In this document: positions 8,360 through 16,448 of the stretch, in pieces
Layout: the number at the start of each line of letters is the position of its first letter
Position numbering within the stretch: position 1 is the first letter of the stretch
Origin: Gemmatimonadota bacterium
GTDB taxonomy: Bacteria; Gemmatimonadota; Gemmatimonadetes; Gemmatimonadales; GWC2-71-9
Reading direction: 5' to 3'
NCBI GenBank assembly: GCA_016199245.1
Contig: JACQHC010000150.1
Coordinates: forward strand, 1-50,735
Length of the DNA: 50,735 nucleotides
Made by a program: the position numbers and the translations under genes
The notes under the pieces: model-generated
What the model was told of the DNA's origin: nothing
Database searches by the model: none
What the model saw: only the letters and a program-made list of their open reading frames with translations

Positions 8360-8672
8360 CTCCCGCGGCACCGTCGGCACGGGCTCGGCCTTGGGGGCCA
8401 GCGTCGCCCCCGACGCCCGCCCGCCGCGCGAGGCGCCAAACAAGGGCGAACCAGAGCCGGAGAATGGAATGGCGCTCTGCCGGGTGGAGAGGGAGCACGA
8501 ACGTACGCCGCGCGACCGGTGAAGGCAACCACTCAGAGGCCGATCAGGGACGATTAGGGGCGATCGAAGGCGACGAGGCGCAACAGGTTCGCCCCAGATC
8601 GCCCTCGATCGTCGCTGATCGACCCCGTAAGGGTTGCCCCACCCGCACGGAGACGCCATTCTCTACCCCACT
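8360..8672. other. Divergent spacer between SDR and cstA genes (313 bp)
   Basis: Bases 8360-8530 are GC-rich with no convincing gene; 8535-8630 is a short-period inverted array. Promoters for both flanking genes should lie here, but no convincing -35/-10 pair was found by eye. Confidence 0.5.
8535..8630. repeat. Short-period inverted array, 10 bp, CGATnnnGGG / GATCGnnnCC
   Basis: Left units start at 8541, 8551, 8561 and 8571 (CGAT or CGAC followed by purine-rich bases). Right units ending GATC occur at 8600, 8610 and 8620 and read as the reverse complement. Period 10 throughout; it lies between divergent genes, so it cannot be a terminator for either. Confidence 0.8.
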
Positions 8673-10718
8673 ATGCGCAAGCTCCTCTCCATGCTGATCT
8701 GGGCCGCCATCGCGGCGGCGGGCGCGACGGGCTTCGGCGTGCTCGCCCTGCACCGGGGCGAGACCATCAACGCCGCCTGGTTGGTGATCACCGCCGTGTG
8801 CACCTACATGGTGGCGTACCGGTTTTACGCCCGATTCATCGCGCGACGCGTGATGGAGCTGGACGACCGGCGTGCGACCCCAGCCGAGCGGCTGAACAAC
8901 GGCCGAGATTTCGTCCCAACGAACAGGTGGGTGCTGTACGGGCATCACTTTGCGGCGATCGCAGGCGCGGGCCCGCTGGTCGGTCCGGTTCTCGCCGCCC
9001 AGTTCGGCTACCTGCCCGGCACCATCTGGCTCGTGATCGGGGTCGTGCTCGGCGGCGCGGTGCAGGACTTCGTCACGCTGTTCGCCTCGATCCGGCGGGA
9101 CGGCAAGTCGCTCGGCCAGATGGCCAAGGAGGAGGTCAACAAGGTCACGGGCGTGGCCGCCATGGTCGCGATCCTGGCGATCATGGTCATTCTGCTCGCC
9201 GTGCTCGCGCTGGTAGTCGTGCGTGCGCTCGCCGAGAGCCCGTGGGGCACCTTCACCATCGCATGCACCATCCCGATCGCGCTGCTCATGGGATGGTGGA
9301 TGCGCGTGGTTCGGCCGGGCCGCGCGCTCGAGGCATCGCTGGGCGGCGCCGTCCTGCTGATGCTCGCGCTCTGGACGGGGCGGCTGGTGGCCGAGCACCC
9401 CACGCTGGGCGAGTTCTTCACGCTCAAAGCCACGACACTCTCGTACTGGCTGATCCTGTACGGCTTCGTGGCCTCCGTGCTCCCGGTGTGGCTGCTCCTG
9501 GCGCCGCGGGATTACCTCTCGACGTTCCTCAAGATCGGGACGGTGATCGCGCTCGCGATCGGCATCCTCATCGTGCTCCCGCCCGTGAAGATGCCGGCGG
9601 TCACCCGGTTCGTGGACGGGACAGGGCCGATCTTCGCCGGCAAGCTGTTCCCGTTCGCGTTCATCACGATCGCCTGCGGAGCGATCAGCGGGTTCCACTC
9701 CCTGGTGGCATCGGGCACCACGCCCAAGATGGTGATGAAGGAAACGCACGCGCCGATGATCGGGTACGGCGGCATGCTCATGGAGTCATTCGTGGGTGTG
9801 ATGGCTATGTGCGCTGCGGGCATTCTCGATCCCGGCGTGTACTTCGCGATCAACGCGCCCGCCGGGTTGCTCGGCACGACCGTGGAGCAGGCGTCGCAGA
9901 CGGTGGCCGGCTGGGGGTTCACGCTCAGACCGGAGGACATGGCGGCGCTGACGCAGGCGGTGGGAGAGGAGAGCCTCCTGTCTCGCACGGGTGGGGCGCC
10001 GTCGCTCGCGGTCGGCATGGCACAGATCTTCGCCGGCGTGTCGAGTAAGATCGGCGGCCAGACGCTCACAGCGTTGTGGTACCATTTCGCAATTCTGTTC
10101 GAGGCCCTGTTCATCCTGACGACCGTGGACGCCGGCACGCGGGTTGGCCGATTCATGATCCAGGAACTGGGTGGCCAGGTGTGGCGCCGGTTCGGCGCGG
10201 TCTCGTGGTACCCGGCTAATCTGCTGGCCAGCGCGTTGATCGTGGCGGGGTGGGGCTACTTCCTGGTGCAGGGCGTGCTCGATCCCCTGGGCGGCATCAA
10301 CTCATTGTGGCCGCTGTTCGGCATCTCTAATCAGCTGCTCGCGTCCATCGCGCTCACGGTGGCGACGACGATCATCATCAAGATGAAGAAGGCGCGGTAC
10401 GCGTGGGTGACGCTGGTGCCGCTCGCCTGGCTCGCGACGGTGACGCTCACGGCCGGCGTGCAGAAGGTGTTCGCGCCGGAGCCGCGCCTCGGGTTCCTGG
10501 CGCATGCGCGGTCGCTGGCGGGCAGCGCGGATCCGTCCGCTCCCCGCCTGATCTTCAACGACTGGCTGAACGCCCTGCTCGCGCTTGCCTTCATGGCGGT
10601 GGTCGTGTTGGTCATCACCGCCGCGGCGCGGGAGTGGTTCGGCGTGTTGTCGCAGAAGAAGGAGGCGGTGGTGCGGGAAGCACCGTTCGTCGAGAGCGCG
10701 TACGCCGTGGAATCTTAG
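8673..10718 (+). CDS. cstA: CstA-type peptide/pyruvate transporter
   Basis: A 681-residue polytopic inner-membrane protein of the CstA family, whose studied members import peptides or pyruvate. Family blocks include HHFAAIAGAGPLVGPVLAAQFGY near the N-terminus, a conserved GAVQDF, a GFHSLVASGTTPKM segment, and LFGISNQLLA near the C-terminus. About 15-18 hydrophobic segments are visible. ATG 8673 is used; a frame extending to 8634 adds only array-derived residues. The stop codon shares bases with that of the convergent MFS gene. Family secure; substrate inferred. Confidence 0.9.
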   Translation: MRKLLSMLIWAAIAAAGATGFGVLALHRGETINAAWLVITAVCTYMVAYRFYARFIARRVMELDDRRATPAERLNNGRDFVPTNRWVLYGHHFAAIAGAGPLVGPVLAAQFGYLPGTIWLVIGVVLGGAVQDFVTLFASIRRDGKSLGQMAKEEVNKVTGVAAMVAILAIMVILLAVLALVVVRALAESPWGTFTIACTIPIALLMGWWMRVVRPGRALEASLGGAVLLMLALWTGRLVAEHPTLGEFFTLKATTLSYWLILYGFVASVLPVWLLLAPRDYLSTFLKIGTVIALAIGILIVLPPVKMPAVTRFVDGTGPIFAGKLFPFAFITIACGAISGFHSLVASGTTPKMVMKETHAPMIGYGGMLMESFVGVMAMCAAGILDPGVYFAINAPAGLLGTTVEQASQTVAGWGFTLRPEDMAALTQAVGEESLLSRTGGAPSLAVGMAQIFAGVSSKIGGQTLTALWYHFAILFEALFILTTVDAGTRVGRFMIQELGGQVWRRFGAVSWYPANLLASALIVAGWGYFLVQGVLDPLGGINSLWPLFGISNQLLASIALTVATTIIIKMKKARYAWVTLVPLAWLATVTLTAGVQKVFAPEPRLGFLAHARSLAGSADPSAPRLIFNDWLNALLALAFMAVVVLVITAAAREWFGVLSQKKEAVVREAPFVESAYAVES

Positions 10719-11923
10719 GGAAGCTCCTTTCGGGCGCGTGACAGGACCAGAGCGGCGACCACCATGGCGGCGGCCAGCGCCCCGCTCATGAGCAGCGCGA
10801 CCGTTCCGCCGAACGCGGCGTACAGGGCGCCGAGGAGCAGCCCACCCGGCAATGCAGCGAGTCCCACGGCTGCGTGATACACACCGAACAGCCGACCTCG
10901 TCGCTCGGCACCTCCTAGAAGAGCGACCAGAGCCCGCTCCGAGGATTCCGTCGCTCCCGCGACAAGGCCAAAGACAAGAAACCAAACCACGCCCATCGCG
11001 GGCGTGCTCGAGTGGGCGAGCGCGACGCACACGCCCGCGTAGAGCAGCCATCCCAGCTGCATCGTGCGCGCCGGGCCGGCCCGATCAGACACCCAGCCCC
11101 CGGGATAGCTCGCGGCAGTGCGGACCACGTGCAGCGCCGCCCAGGTGACGGGCACGAGCGCCACGGCGACGCCAAGATCCTGAAGGCGGAGGATGAGGAG
11201 GGTCTCAGGGAGGCGGGAGAAAGCAAAAAGGACGATCAGCGCGAACAGAGGCGATCGAGGGCGATCGAGGGCGATCGAGTACGACGGCTCTGGACGGCGA
11301 GGGGCGGCGGGAGGCGGCGCGGGCTCGGGCCTGGTCTCCTTCTTTAGCGTGAACCAGACGACGATCACCGCTGCCACTCCCGGCACGGCGGCCCATGCGA
11401 TCACAGCCGCGGGGCTCAGGCCCGCGAGCGTGAGCAGCGCGGTCGCGACCAGCGGCCCGACCGTGGCACCGGCGTGGTCCATGGCACGGTGAAACCCGAA
11501 CGCCCGGCCGTGGATCTCCGGCGCGGCAGCATCCGCGATGACCGCGTCGCGCGGGGGGGATCGCATGCCCTTGCCTACCCGATCCGCGGTCCGGAACGCC
11601 ACGACGTGCCACCCGGCAGATGCAACGGCCGTGAGCGGCCGCGCGATCGCCGCCACGGCGTACCCCAGCACCACCAGCGGCCGCCGCCACGTTGGACGGT
11701 CGGCGAGCCAGCCGGAGTACAGCCGGGCGCCCGCCGCGGCAGCGTCCGACAGCCCGTCCAGAACGCCGAGCGTCACGGCCCCACCGCCCAGCCCGCTCGT
11801 AACGAAGGCAGGCAGCAGGGGATACACCATTTCGCTCGCGAGGTCGTTCAGGAGCGAGACGGCGCCGAGGGATTTGACGACGGGGGGAAGGCGGGGAGGC
11901 GCGGCGACAACCGCTTCACTCAT
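10715..11923 (-). CDS. MFS transporter with an array-derived segment in the central loop
   Basis: A 402-residue major facilitator protein with about 12 hydrophobic segments. An early SEMVYPLLPAF block and a DRVGKGMRSPPRDAVIAD motif in the loop region are typical of one uncharacterised MFS branch. Between the two six-helix halves, a Pro-rich linker (EPAPPPAAPRRPEP) leads into residues 214-226, encoded by three near-identical 10-bp units of a GCGATCGAGG repeat. The frame is unbroken and helix 7 starts immediately afterwards. Start ATG 11923 overlaps the DUF885 stop by 8 bp; the 3' end overlaps the cstA stop by 4 bp. Substrate unknown. Confidence 0.85.
   Translation of the reverse strand: MSEAVVAAPPRLPPVVKSLGAVSLLNDLASEMVYPLLPAFVTSGLGGGAVTLGVLDGLSDAAAAGARLYSGWLADRPTWRRPLVVLGYAVAAIARPLTAVASAGWHVVAFRTADRVGKGMRSPPRDAVIADAAAPEIHGRAFGFHRAMDHAGATVGPLVATALLTLAGLSPAAVIAWAAVPGVAAVIVVWFTLKKETRPEPAPPPAAPRRPEPSYSIALDRPRSPLFALIVLFAFSRLPETLLILRLQDLGVAVALVPVTWAALHVVRTAASYPGGWVSDRAGPARTMQLGWLLYAGVCVALAHSSTPAMGVVWFLVFGLVAGATESSERALVALLGGAERRGRLFGVYHAAVGLAALPGGLLLGALYAAFGGTVALLMSGALAAAMVVAALVLSRARKELP
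11248..11285. repeat. In-frame short-period array, 10 bp, GCGATCGAGG x3, inside MFS gene
   Basis: Bases 11251-11280 are three copies of GCGATCGAG followed by G, G and T. They lie inside the MFS coding region and read in frame as part of the hydrophilic central loop. Only the G-rich arm is present on the + strand. Confidence 0.9.
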
Positions 11924-13532
11924 CCAGCTTCAGCCCCCACCGAATCAAGCTGACAGGCAGTGTTCCGTATCGCAGCACCGCATCGTGGAACCGCCGCAGC
12001 GTGTAGTCGGACCCCGCAGCGGCGCGGTACGCATCCCGGAGCGAGCGCAGCTCCCGACGCCCCACGGCATAGCAGAGCTGGTACGCCGGATACGCGCAGT
12101 AGCGCCGCACCTCCGCCTCGGCGTTCGCCCGATCGAAGTGGACCCGATCTACCAGAAGCCTCACGGCCTCGTCGAACGTCATCCCGCGAGTATGGAGCCC
12201 CACGTCCAGCACGATGCGTAACGCTCTCCACAGCAAATGCAGGCGCCGGAAGAACCGCTCTTCGAGCGTTCGATAGAAGCCCTCTTCCTCCATCATCTCT
12301 TCGCAGTACAGGGCCCACCCCTCGATCGTCAGCGGCGTGCCCAGGAGCCGCCGCAATGGCCGCCCGAGCGCCTGCGCGGTGAGGAAATGCAGATGGTGGC
12401 CGGGGTACCCCTCGTGCAGGGCCGTGGACGCCAGCTCGTGCACGCAGTGGTCCCGCAGCAGCCGTTCCGCGATGTCCGGCGCAAGCCCCGCATCCGGCGG
12501 CGTGACGTAAAACCACCCGGTCCGATCGGCCGCCAGAGCCCCGGGAGGCTGGTAGGCGGCGTACGGGATGAGCGGCCGGAGGAAGGATGGCGTCTCGATC
12601 ACGTCGAGCCGTCCCTGCGGGATCCCCGCCAGATCCCGCTCCATCACGAACACCCGGGCCCGGTCCATTTCGGCTGAATAGGCGGCCACGAGAAGATCCG
12701 CTCTGGGATGTTCCCGACGCAGGCGGTCCACCAGGTCTGGCCAGGCGCTCCCGCCGTTCAATTCCCTCGCGAACCGCTGCAGCTCGAGATCGAGCTCCGT
12801 CGCGAGCGCCAGACCGTAGCGCCACAGCTCCGGCGCCGTGCTGCGCAGCGCATGCTCGTAGTGCAGACGGAAGTTGAACGCGTCCTCGCCGACCGCGAAC
12901 GCGCCATTGGCGGACGCCATCAAGTCGGTTTCCAGGAACCGTCGGAAATCGCGCAGGGCTTCCCCGGCCCGGGCGTGCGTTTCGTCGAACGTCGAATCGT
13001 TGGGCGGTTGGAGATGGCGTCGCACTTCCTCGAGGACGGTCTCGGCACCGGCTACCACCTTCAACGCGGTGTCAACGAACACCCCGGGGCATTGGCGTAG
13101 CGTGGCGCGCGCCCCTTCAAAGAAGGCGGGGAATTCCGCGAGCCGGCCGGCGGCGGCCTTCGCGCGGTGCTCCAGCGGACGGTCGCGCCGTTCCAGCAGG
13201 AAGTACAGGCCTTCCAGGGCATGGTTGAGCCAGAACCCGGGGTTGGTGACGTGGACGCGCTCCACCGAGAACCGGTGCACGGCGACCCGGATCTCGTTGA
13301 GCAGCGCCGTGCGGTCAATCTCGTCTTCCAGGGCCGCCGGTTCTGCTTCTTCCACGGCGGCGCCGAGCGCGCGCAGGGCCGCGACGTGCTGGCGCACGTC
13401 CTCGACCGTGTAGCGACCCAACCGGTGATCGTGCTCGGCCACACCCGCCGCGGTCGCGTCCACCGGGTCGAGGTGCCAGCGGACGTCGAGATACGAAGCC
13501 GTGAGGTCGGTAAGACTAGCGGGCGGCGTCAA
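11916..13532 (-). CDS. DUF885 family protein (putative zinc metallopeptidase)
   Basis: A 538-residue DUF885 protein. The defining HEGYPGHH motif lies at about 373-380, preceded by HELAST and followed by an EGWALYCEEMMEEEGFY block whose Glu residues complete the likely zinc site. The rest is helical, as in dipeptidyl carboxypeptidase-like folds. No obvious signal peptide with this start, unlike many family members, so it may be cytoplasmic. The start overlaps the 3' end of the DRE-TIM gene by 17 bp and its stop overlaps the MFS start, so the three form one leftward unit. Peptidase activity is inferred from the motif. Confidence 0.85.
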   Translation of the reverse strand: MTPPASLTDLTASYLDVRWHLDPVDATAAGVAEHDHRLGRYTVEDVRQHVAALRALGAAVEEAEPAALEDEIDRTALLNEIRVAVHRFSVERVHVTNPGFWLNHALEGLYFLLERRDRPLEHRAKAAAGRLAEFPAFFEGARATLRQCPGVFVDTALKVVAGAETVLEEVRRHLQPPNDSTFDETHARAGEALRDFRRFLETDLMASANGAFAVGEDAFNFRLHYEHALRSTAPELWRYGLALATELDLELQRFARELNGGSAWPDLVDRLRREHPRADLLVAAYSAEMDRARVFVMERDLAGIPQGRLDVIETPSFLRPLIPYAAYQPPGALAADRTGWFYVTPPDAGLAPDIAERLLRDHCVHELASTALHEGYPGHHLHFLTAQALGRPLRRLLGTPLTIEGWALYCEEMMEEEGFYRTLEERFFRRLHLLWRALRIVLDVGLHTRGMTFDEAVRLLVDRVHFDRANAEAEVRRYCAYPAYQLCYAVGRRELRSLRDAYRAAAGSDYTLRRFHDAVLRYGTLPVSLIRWGLKLDE

Positions 13533-14781
13533 CCGGGGCGCCTGGAGTGCGGCCGAGCGCCTCGGCCGCCAAATGATGGCATTCCGCGTCGCTCAGCACG
13601 CGATCCGCGCGCTTGGCGGCCGCGAACAGGTGATCACACAGCGCGGCGTTCGTGGAATCGTACCCGTGCTCCTCGAGCCAGCACCGGACGTTCGACAGCC
13701 CTGAGACGGGAGAGATCTCAATGCGTTGCCTCAGGCCGAACGTGCCCGCCGGCACGCTGGAATACACGCGATCCGCGAGCCACGCGTCGCCTTTGCGCCG
13801 GGCCTTGATGATCGCGGCAGCATGGACGCCGGTGCCCGTGCGGAACGCATCGGCGCCCATCACCGGGTAGTTCGGAGGGAGCGGCACGCCGATCGCCTCG
13901 GCAGCCAGCTGGCAGTACTCCCTCAGCCCCGAGACGTCATGCCGGTGGGCGCCGAGCAGGCGCAGGTTCACGATCAAGAGGTCCATCTCCGCGTTGCCCA
14001 CCCGCTCGCCGATGCCGAGCGCGGTGGCGTGCACGCGGTCCACTCCCGCCTCGATCGCCGCCAGACAGTTGATCAGCCCCATCCCCCGGTCCCGGTGTCC
14101 ATGCCAGTCGATCTTAACGGCCTCGCCCGCCGGAACCACAATCTCTTCTTTGACGAACCGTACCAGATTCTTGACGCCCGCCGGCGTCGCGTGACCCACC
14201 GTGTCCGCCAGGCAGATGCGGCGCGCACCCCACCCGATGGCGTTGCCGTAGAGCGCCTTCAAGGTCTCCGGCCTTGCCCGCGTCGTGTCCTCCGTGACGT
14301 ACATGACCGGGAGCCCCTCTCGTACGGCAAACGTGACCGCCTCCTCGCTGGCTCGCAGCATCCGGTCCAGGGTCCAGTCCTCGGCGTACTGGCGAATCGG
14401 AGAGGATCCGATGAACGTGGCCGCCTCGATCGCGATCCCGACCTCCTGGGAGATCCGCACCACAGGTTCCACATCCGCGATCACCGTTCGGGCCGCGCAG
14501 TTGGGTTGGATGGGCAGCCCGGTGCCGGCGATCTCGCGGGCGAGCGCCCGCACGGACTCCTGCACGCGCGGACCCGCACCAGGCAGGCCGATATCGGCCG
14601 CCACGATGCCGAGGTCCGCCATCAGGTGGAGCAGGCGGATCTTGACGTCCAGCGGGGGATCAATGGCGGAGGGCGACTGCAGGCCGTCGCGCAGCGTCTC
14701 ATCGTTGAGGTCCACCCGCGCCGCCGGCCAGTCGAAGCCACCCTGCGCGTTCCAGTCGTGGATCAGCGCCGAGTCGTCCAT
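13516..14781 (-). CDS. DRE-TIM metallolyase (isopropylmalate/citramalate synthase-like)
   Basis: A 421-residue protein with the aldolase-type DRE-TIM signature: DETLRDGLQSP (Arg and metal-binding Asp), EAATFIGSSPIRQY, a DTVGHATP block, the metal-binding WHGHRDRGMG and HATALGIGERVGN. These occur in isopropylmalate, citramalate and homocitrate synthases and HMG-CoA lyase. The PVMGADAFRTGTGVHAAAI block resembles the post-barrel region of the synthases. It lacks the usual 100-residue LeuA allosteric domain at its C-terminus, so feedback control is not expected. The first gene of the leftward trio; a short-period array lies just upstream. Exact acceptor unknown. Confidence 0.8.
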   Translation of the reverse strand: MDDSALIHDWNAQGGFDWPAARVDLNDETLRDGLQSPSAIDPPLDVKIRLLHLMADLGIVAADIGLPGAGPRVQESVRALAREIAGTGLPIQPNCAARTVIADVEPVVRISQEVGIAIEAATFIGSSPIRQYAEDWTLDRMLRASEEAVTFAVREGLPVMYVTEDTTRARPETLKALYGNAIGWGARRICLADTVGHATPAGVKNLVRFVKEEIVVPAGEAVKIDWHGHRDRGMGLINCLAAIEAGVDRVHATALGIGERVGNAEMDLLIVNLRLLGAHRHDVSGLREYCQLAAEAIGVPLPPNYPVMGADAFRTGTGVHAAAIIKARRKGDAWLADRVYSSVPAGTFGLRQRIEISPVSGLSNVRCWLEEHGYDSTNAALCDHLFAAAKRADRVLSDAECHHLAAEALGRTPGAPVDAAR

Positions 14782-14820
14782 GGTCGAAAGTGCGTGTCAG
14801 TCGTGGGGAGAGTCAAGCCG

Positions 14821-14876
14821 AACGAGGCGATGGCGGGCGACGACAGGCGATGAGGGGCGATCTTGGCCTCATCGCA
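14821..14876. repeat. Short-period inverted array, 10 bp, GGCGATnnnn
   Basis: G-rich units end at 14830, 14840, 14850 and 14860, each with GGCGA at its end, and a short reverse-complement arm (GGCCTCATCGC) follows. It lies between the nucleotidyltransferase stop and the DRE-TIM start, both leftward genes. Confidence 0.8.
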
Positions 14877-14881
14877 CGTTC

Positions 14882-15865
14882 TCACGGCGCCGGCGCCACC
14901 TCGTCAACGGTCGCGACCACGTTGTCGAGCACCCGGCCCTCCAGCACCACGTCGTCCCCGATGAGTGCGTGCCGCACCTGGCAGCCGACGAGCCGTGTGC
15001 CCCTGCCCACGATCGCCTCCCGTACCGTGCCTCCGGACACCACCGCCCCGGTCTCGATGGTCACGTTGGGCCCCACCACGCAACGGTCGAGCGCCGCGCC
15101 CGGTTCCACGCGCACCGGGTCAACCACCGTGACGTCGGGGCGCGCCGCCGGCGCCAGAGCCCGGCCATTGCGGAGGAGGTGGAGGTTGGTTTGGAGCACC
15201 GTCTCCACCTTGCCACAGTCGTACCAGCCCGCTACTTCCGCCGTCATGATCTTCCGGCCCCGGTCGATCATGTACTGGAAGGCGTCCGTGAGGAACCATT
15301 CCCCCATCTGCTTGGGGCGCGCGAGGGTCCACTCGATCCCGTCGAACAGAGCGCGCCAATCCGCCACATAATACAGACCGATATTCGCGAGCCGCGAAAC
15401 AGGCTCCCTGGGCTTTTCCACGATACGCGTCATGTACCCTGCGGAGTCGGTCACGACCACACCGAAGCGCTGGTAGTCCTCGACCTCCTTCGCCCAGATG
15501 ATCCCGTCGGCGCGGGTCGTGTTCACCAGGGACAGATCGGCGTCGAACAACGTGTCCACGAAGATGATGAGCACAGGCCCTCGCACGTGGGGCCGCGCGA
15601 GTCCGACGGCGCCCGCGGTCCCGTCCTGAATCTTCTGTTCGATGAAACGGGCCGGGTATTTGTAATTTGCTCGAACGTAGGCTTCGACCTGCTCTTTGAG
15701 GTGACCCGTGATGAAGATCAACTCCTCGACATCCAACCCGACGAGCTTGTCCATCACGTAGTCCATCACCGGCCGCCCGGCGACACGAATGAGCGGCTTG
15801 GGGACGCGCTGGGTCAGCGGCAGGAGGCGCGTGCCTTTGCCGGCCAAGGGGATGACGACTTTCAT
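14882..15865 (-). CDS. Sugar-1-phosphate nucleotidyltransferase with left-handed beta-helix tail
   Basis: A 327-residue protein that begins with the nucleotidyltransferase loop PLAGKGTRLLPLT, followed by PKPLIRVAGRPVMDYV, a VDTLFDADL metal-binding segment, EKPREPVSRLANIGLYYV, and GWYDCGKVETVLQTN. The last 75 residues have the hexapeptide-like rhythm of a left-handed beta-helix (VVGPNVTIETGAVVSGGTV). It should make an NDP-sugar for cell-surface glycans; dTDP- or UDP-glucose type is likely but not decidable. ATG 15865 starts two residues before the first beta-strand. Upstream on the same strand is a cupin gene, separated by a large inverted repeat. Confidence 0.85.
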   Translation of the reverse strand: MKVVIPLAGKGTRLLPLTQRVPKPLIRVAGRPVMDYVMDKLVGLDVEELIFITGHLKEQVEAYVRANYKYPARFIEQKIQDGTAGAVGLARPHVRGPVLIIFVDTLFDADLSLVNTTRADGIIWAKEVEDYQRFGVVVTDSAGYMTRIVEKPREPVSRLANIGLYYVADWRALFDGIEWTLARPKQMGEWFLTDAFQYMIDRGRKIMTAEVAGWYDCGKVETVLQTNLHLLRNGRALAPAARPDVTVVDPVRVEPGAALDRCVVGPNVTIETGAVVSGGTVREAIVGRGTRLVGCQVRHALIGDDVVLEGRVLDNVVATVDEVAPAP

Positions 15866-15873
15866 GGCGCCGG

Positions 15874-16032
15874 GACGCTGCGCGTGCCGGTGGCATGCCG
15901 CAGCGCGCGTGAGAGGCGTGTGGTCTCGGCGGACGCAGTGAACCGGGGTCGCGAGATTCTCACGGGGCGCTGGCGTGCGCCGTGTCCACACGCCTCGTCG
16001 CGCGCCAAGGCATGCCGCCGGCGCGCAGCGTC
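15874..16032. repeat. Long imperfect inverted repeat, arms about 50 bp, 62-nt loop
   Basis: The left arm (15874-15923) starts GACGCTGCGCG, contains GGCATGCC and GCGCGCG, and ends GAGGCGTGTGG. The right arm (15986-16032) is its reverse complement with two small gaps and a few mismatches; about 40 of 50 positions agree, including a perfect 11-bp innermost stretch. It fills the space between the cupin stop codon and the nucleotidyltransferase start, so any transcript covering both genes would carry the hairpin. No target-site duplication was seen. Confidence 0.8.
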
Positions 16033-16405
16033 ACGTGCGCCCATACCGGTCTTTCACCCGCACCACATCCTCTACCTCCGGCGTCGACGCCTCCAGCAGG
16101 TCGGCCGCGGTCACGGCCTCCATCTGGTGAATCGTCGGCGGCGTGACGTGGTAGCTCTCGCCCTCTCGCATGCGCCGTTCGGTGAGGGTGTCGCCCTCCT
16201 GGACGCGAAAGATGATCTCCCCGCGCAGGACGTAGATCGTCTCGTCCTTCTTGCGGTGGTACTGGAGACTCAGGACGTGACCAGGCTCGATATGGAGGAT
16301 CTTGCCGACGTACCGGTCGGTGCGAGCCCAGACCAGCTCATAGCCCCAGGGCTTGGCGACACGGTAGGGAGGCTGGGCGTCTTCGGCGGGAGGATGCTCT
16401 GGCAT
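16031..16405 (-). CDS. Cupin domain protein, mannose-6-phosphate isomerase type II-like
   Basis: A 124-residue single cupin. KPWGYELVWARTDRYVGKIL and the metal-binding EPGHVLSLQYHRKKDETIYVLRG carry the first cupin motif, and PPTIHQMEAV the second. This arrangement is that of the C-terminal domain of bifunctional mannose-6-phosphate isomerase/GDP-mannose pyrophosphorylases, here encoded alone. With the downstream nucleotidyltransferase it could supply an activated sugar, but stand-alone cupins of this type are functionally diverse. The stop codon forms the outer end of the large inverted repeat that follows. Confidence 0.8.
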   Translation of the reverse strand: MPEHPPAEDAQPPYRVAKPWGYELVWARTDRYVGKILHIEPGHVLSLQYHRKKDETIYVLRGEIIFRVQEGDTLTERRMREGESYHVTPPTIHQMEAVTAADLLEASTPEVEDVVRVKDRYGRT

Positions 16406-16448
16406 TGACGCGCGCGTTGTAAGAGGTGGAACCTGACCGGGGGTGACG

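Noticed and set aside
8360-8659. N-terminal extension of the FabG-like SDR
   Set aside because: The stretch has no SDR features and crosses the array; the fold starts at ATG 8359.
10715-10718. Overlapping stops of cstA and the MFS gene as a frameshift or error
   Set aside because: Both proteins end normally; a shared TTAG/CTAA at convergent stops is a common compact arrangement.
15862-16044. A small gene between the cupin and nucleotidyltransferase
   Set aside because: The only ORF there is Arg/Ala-rich translated inverted repeat and overlaps both real gene ends.
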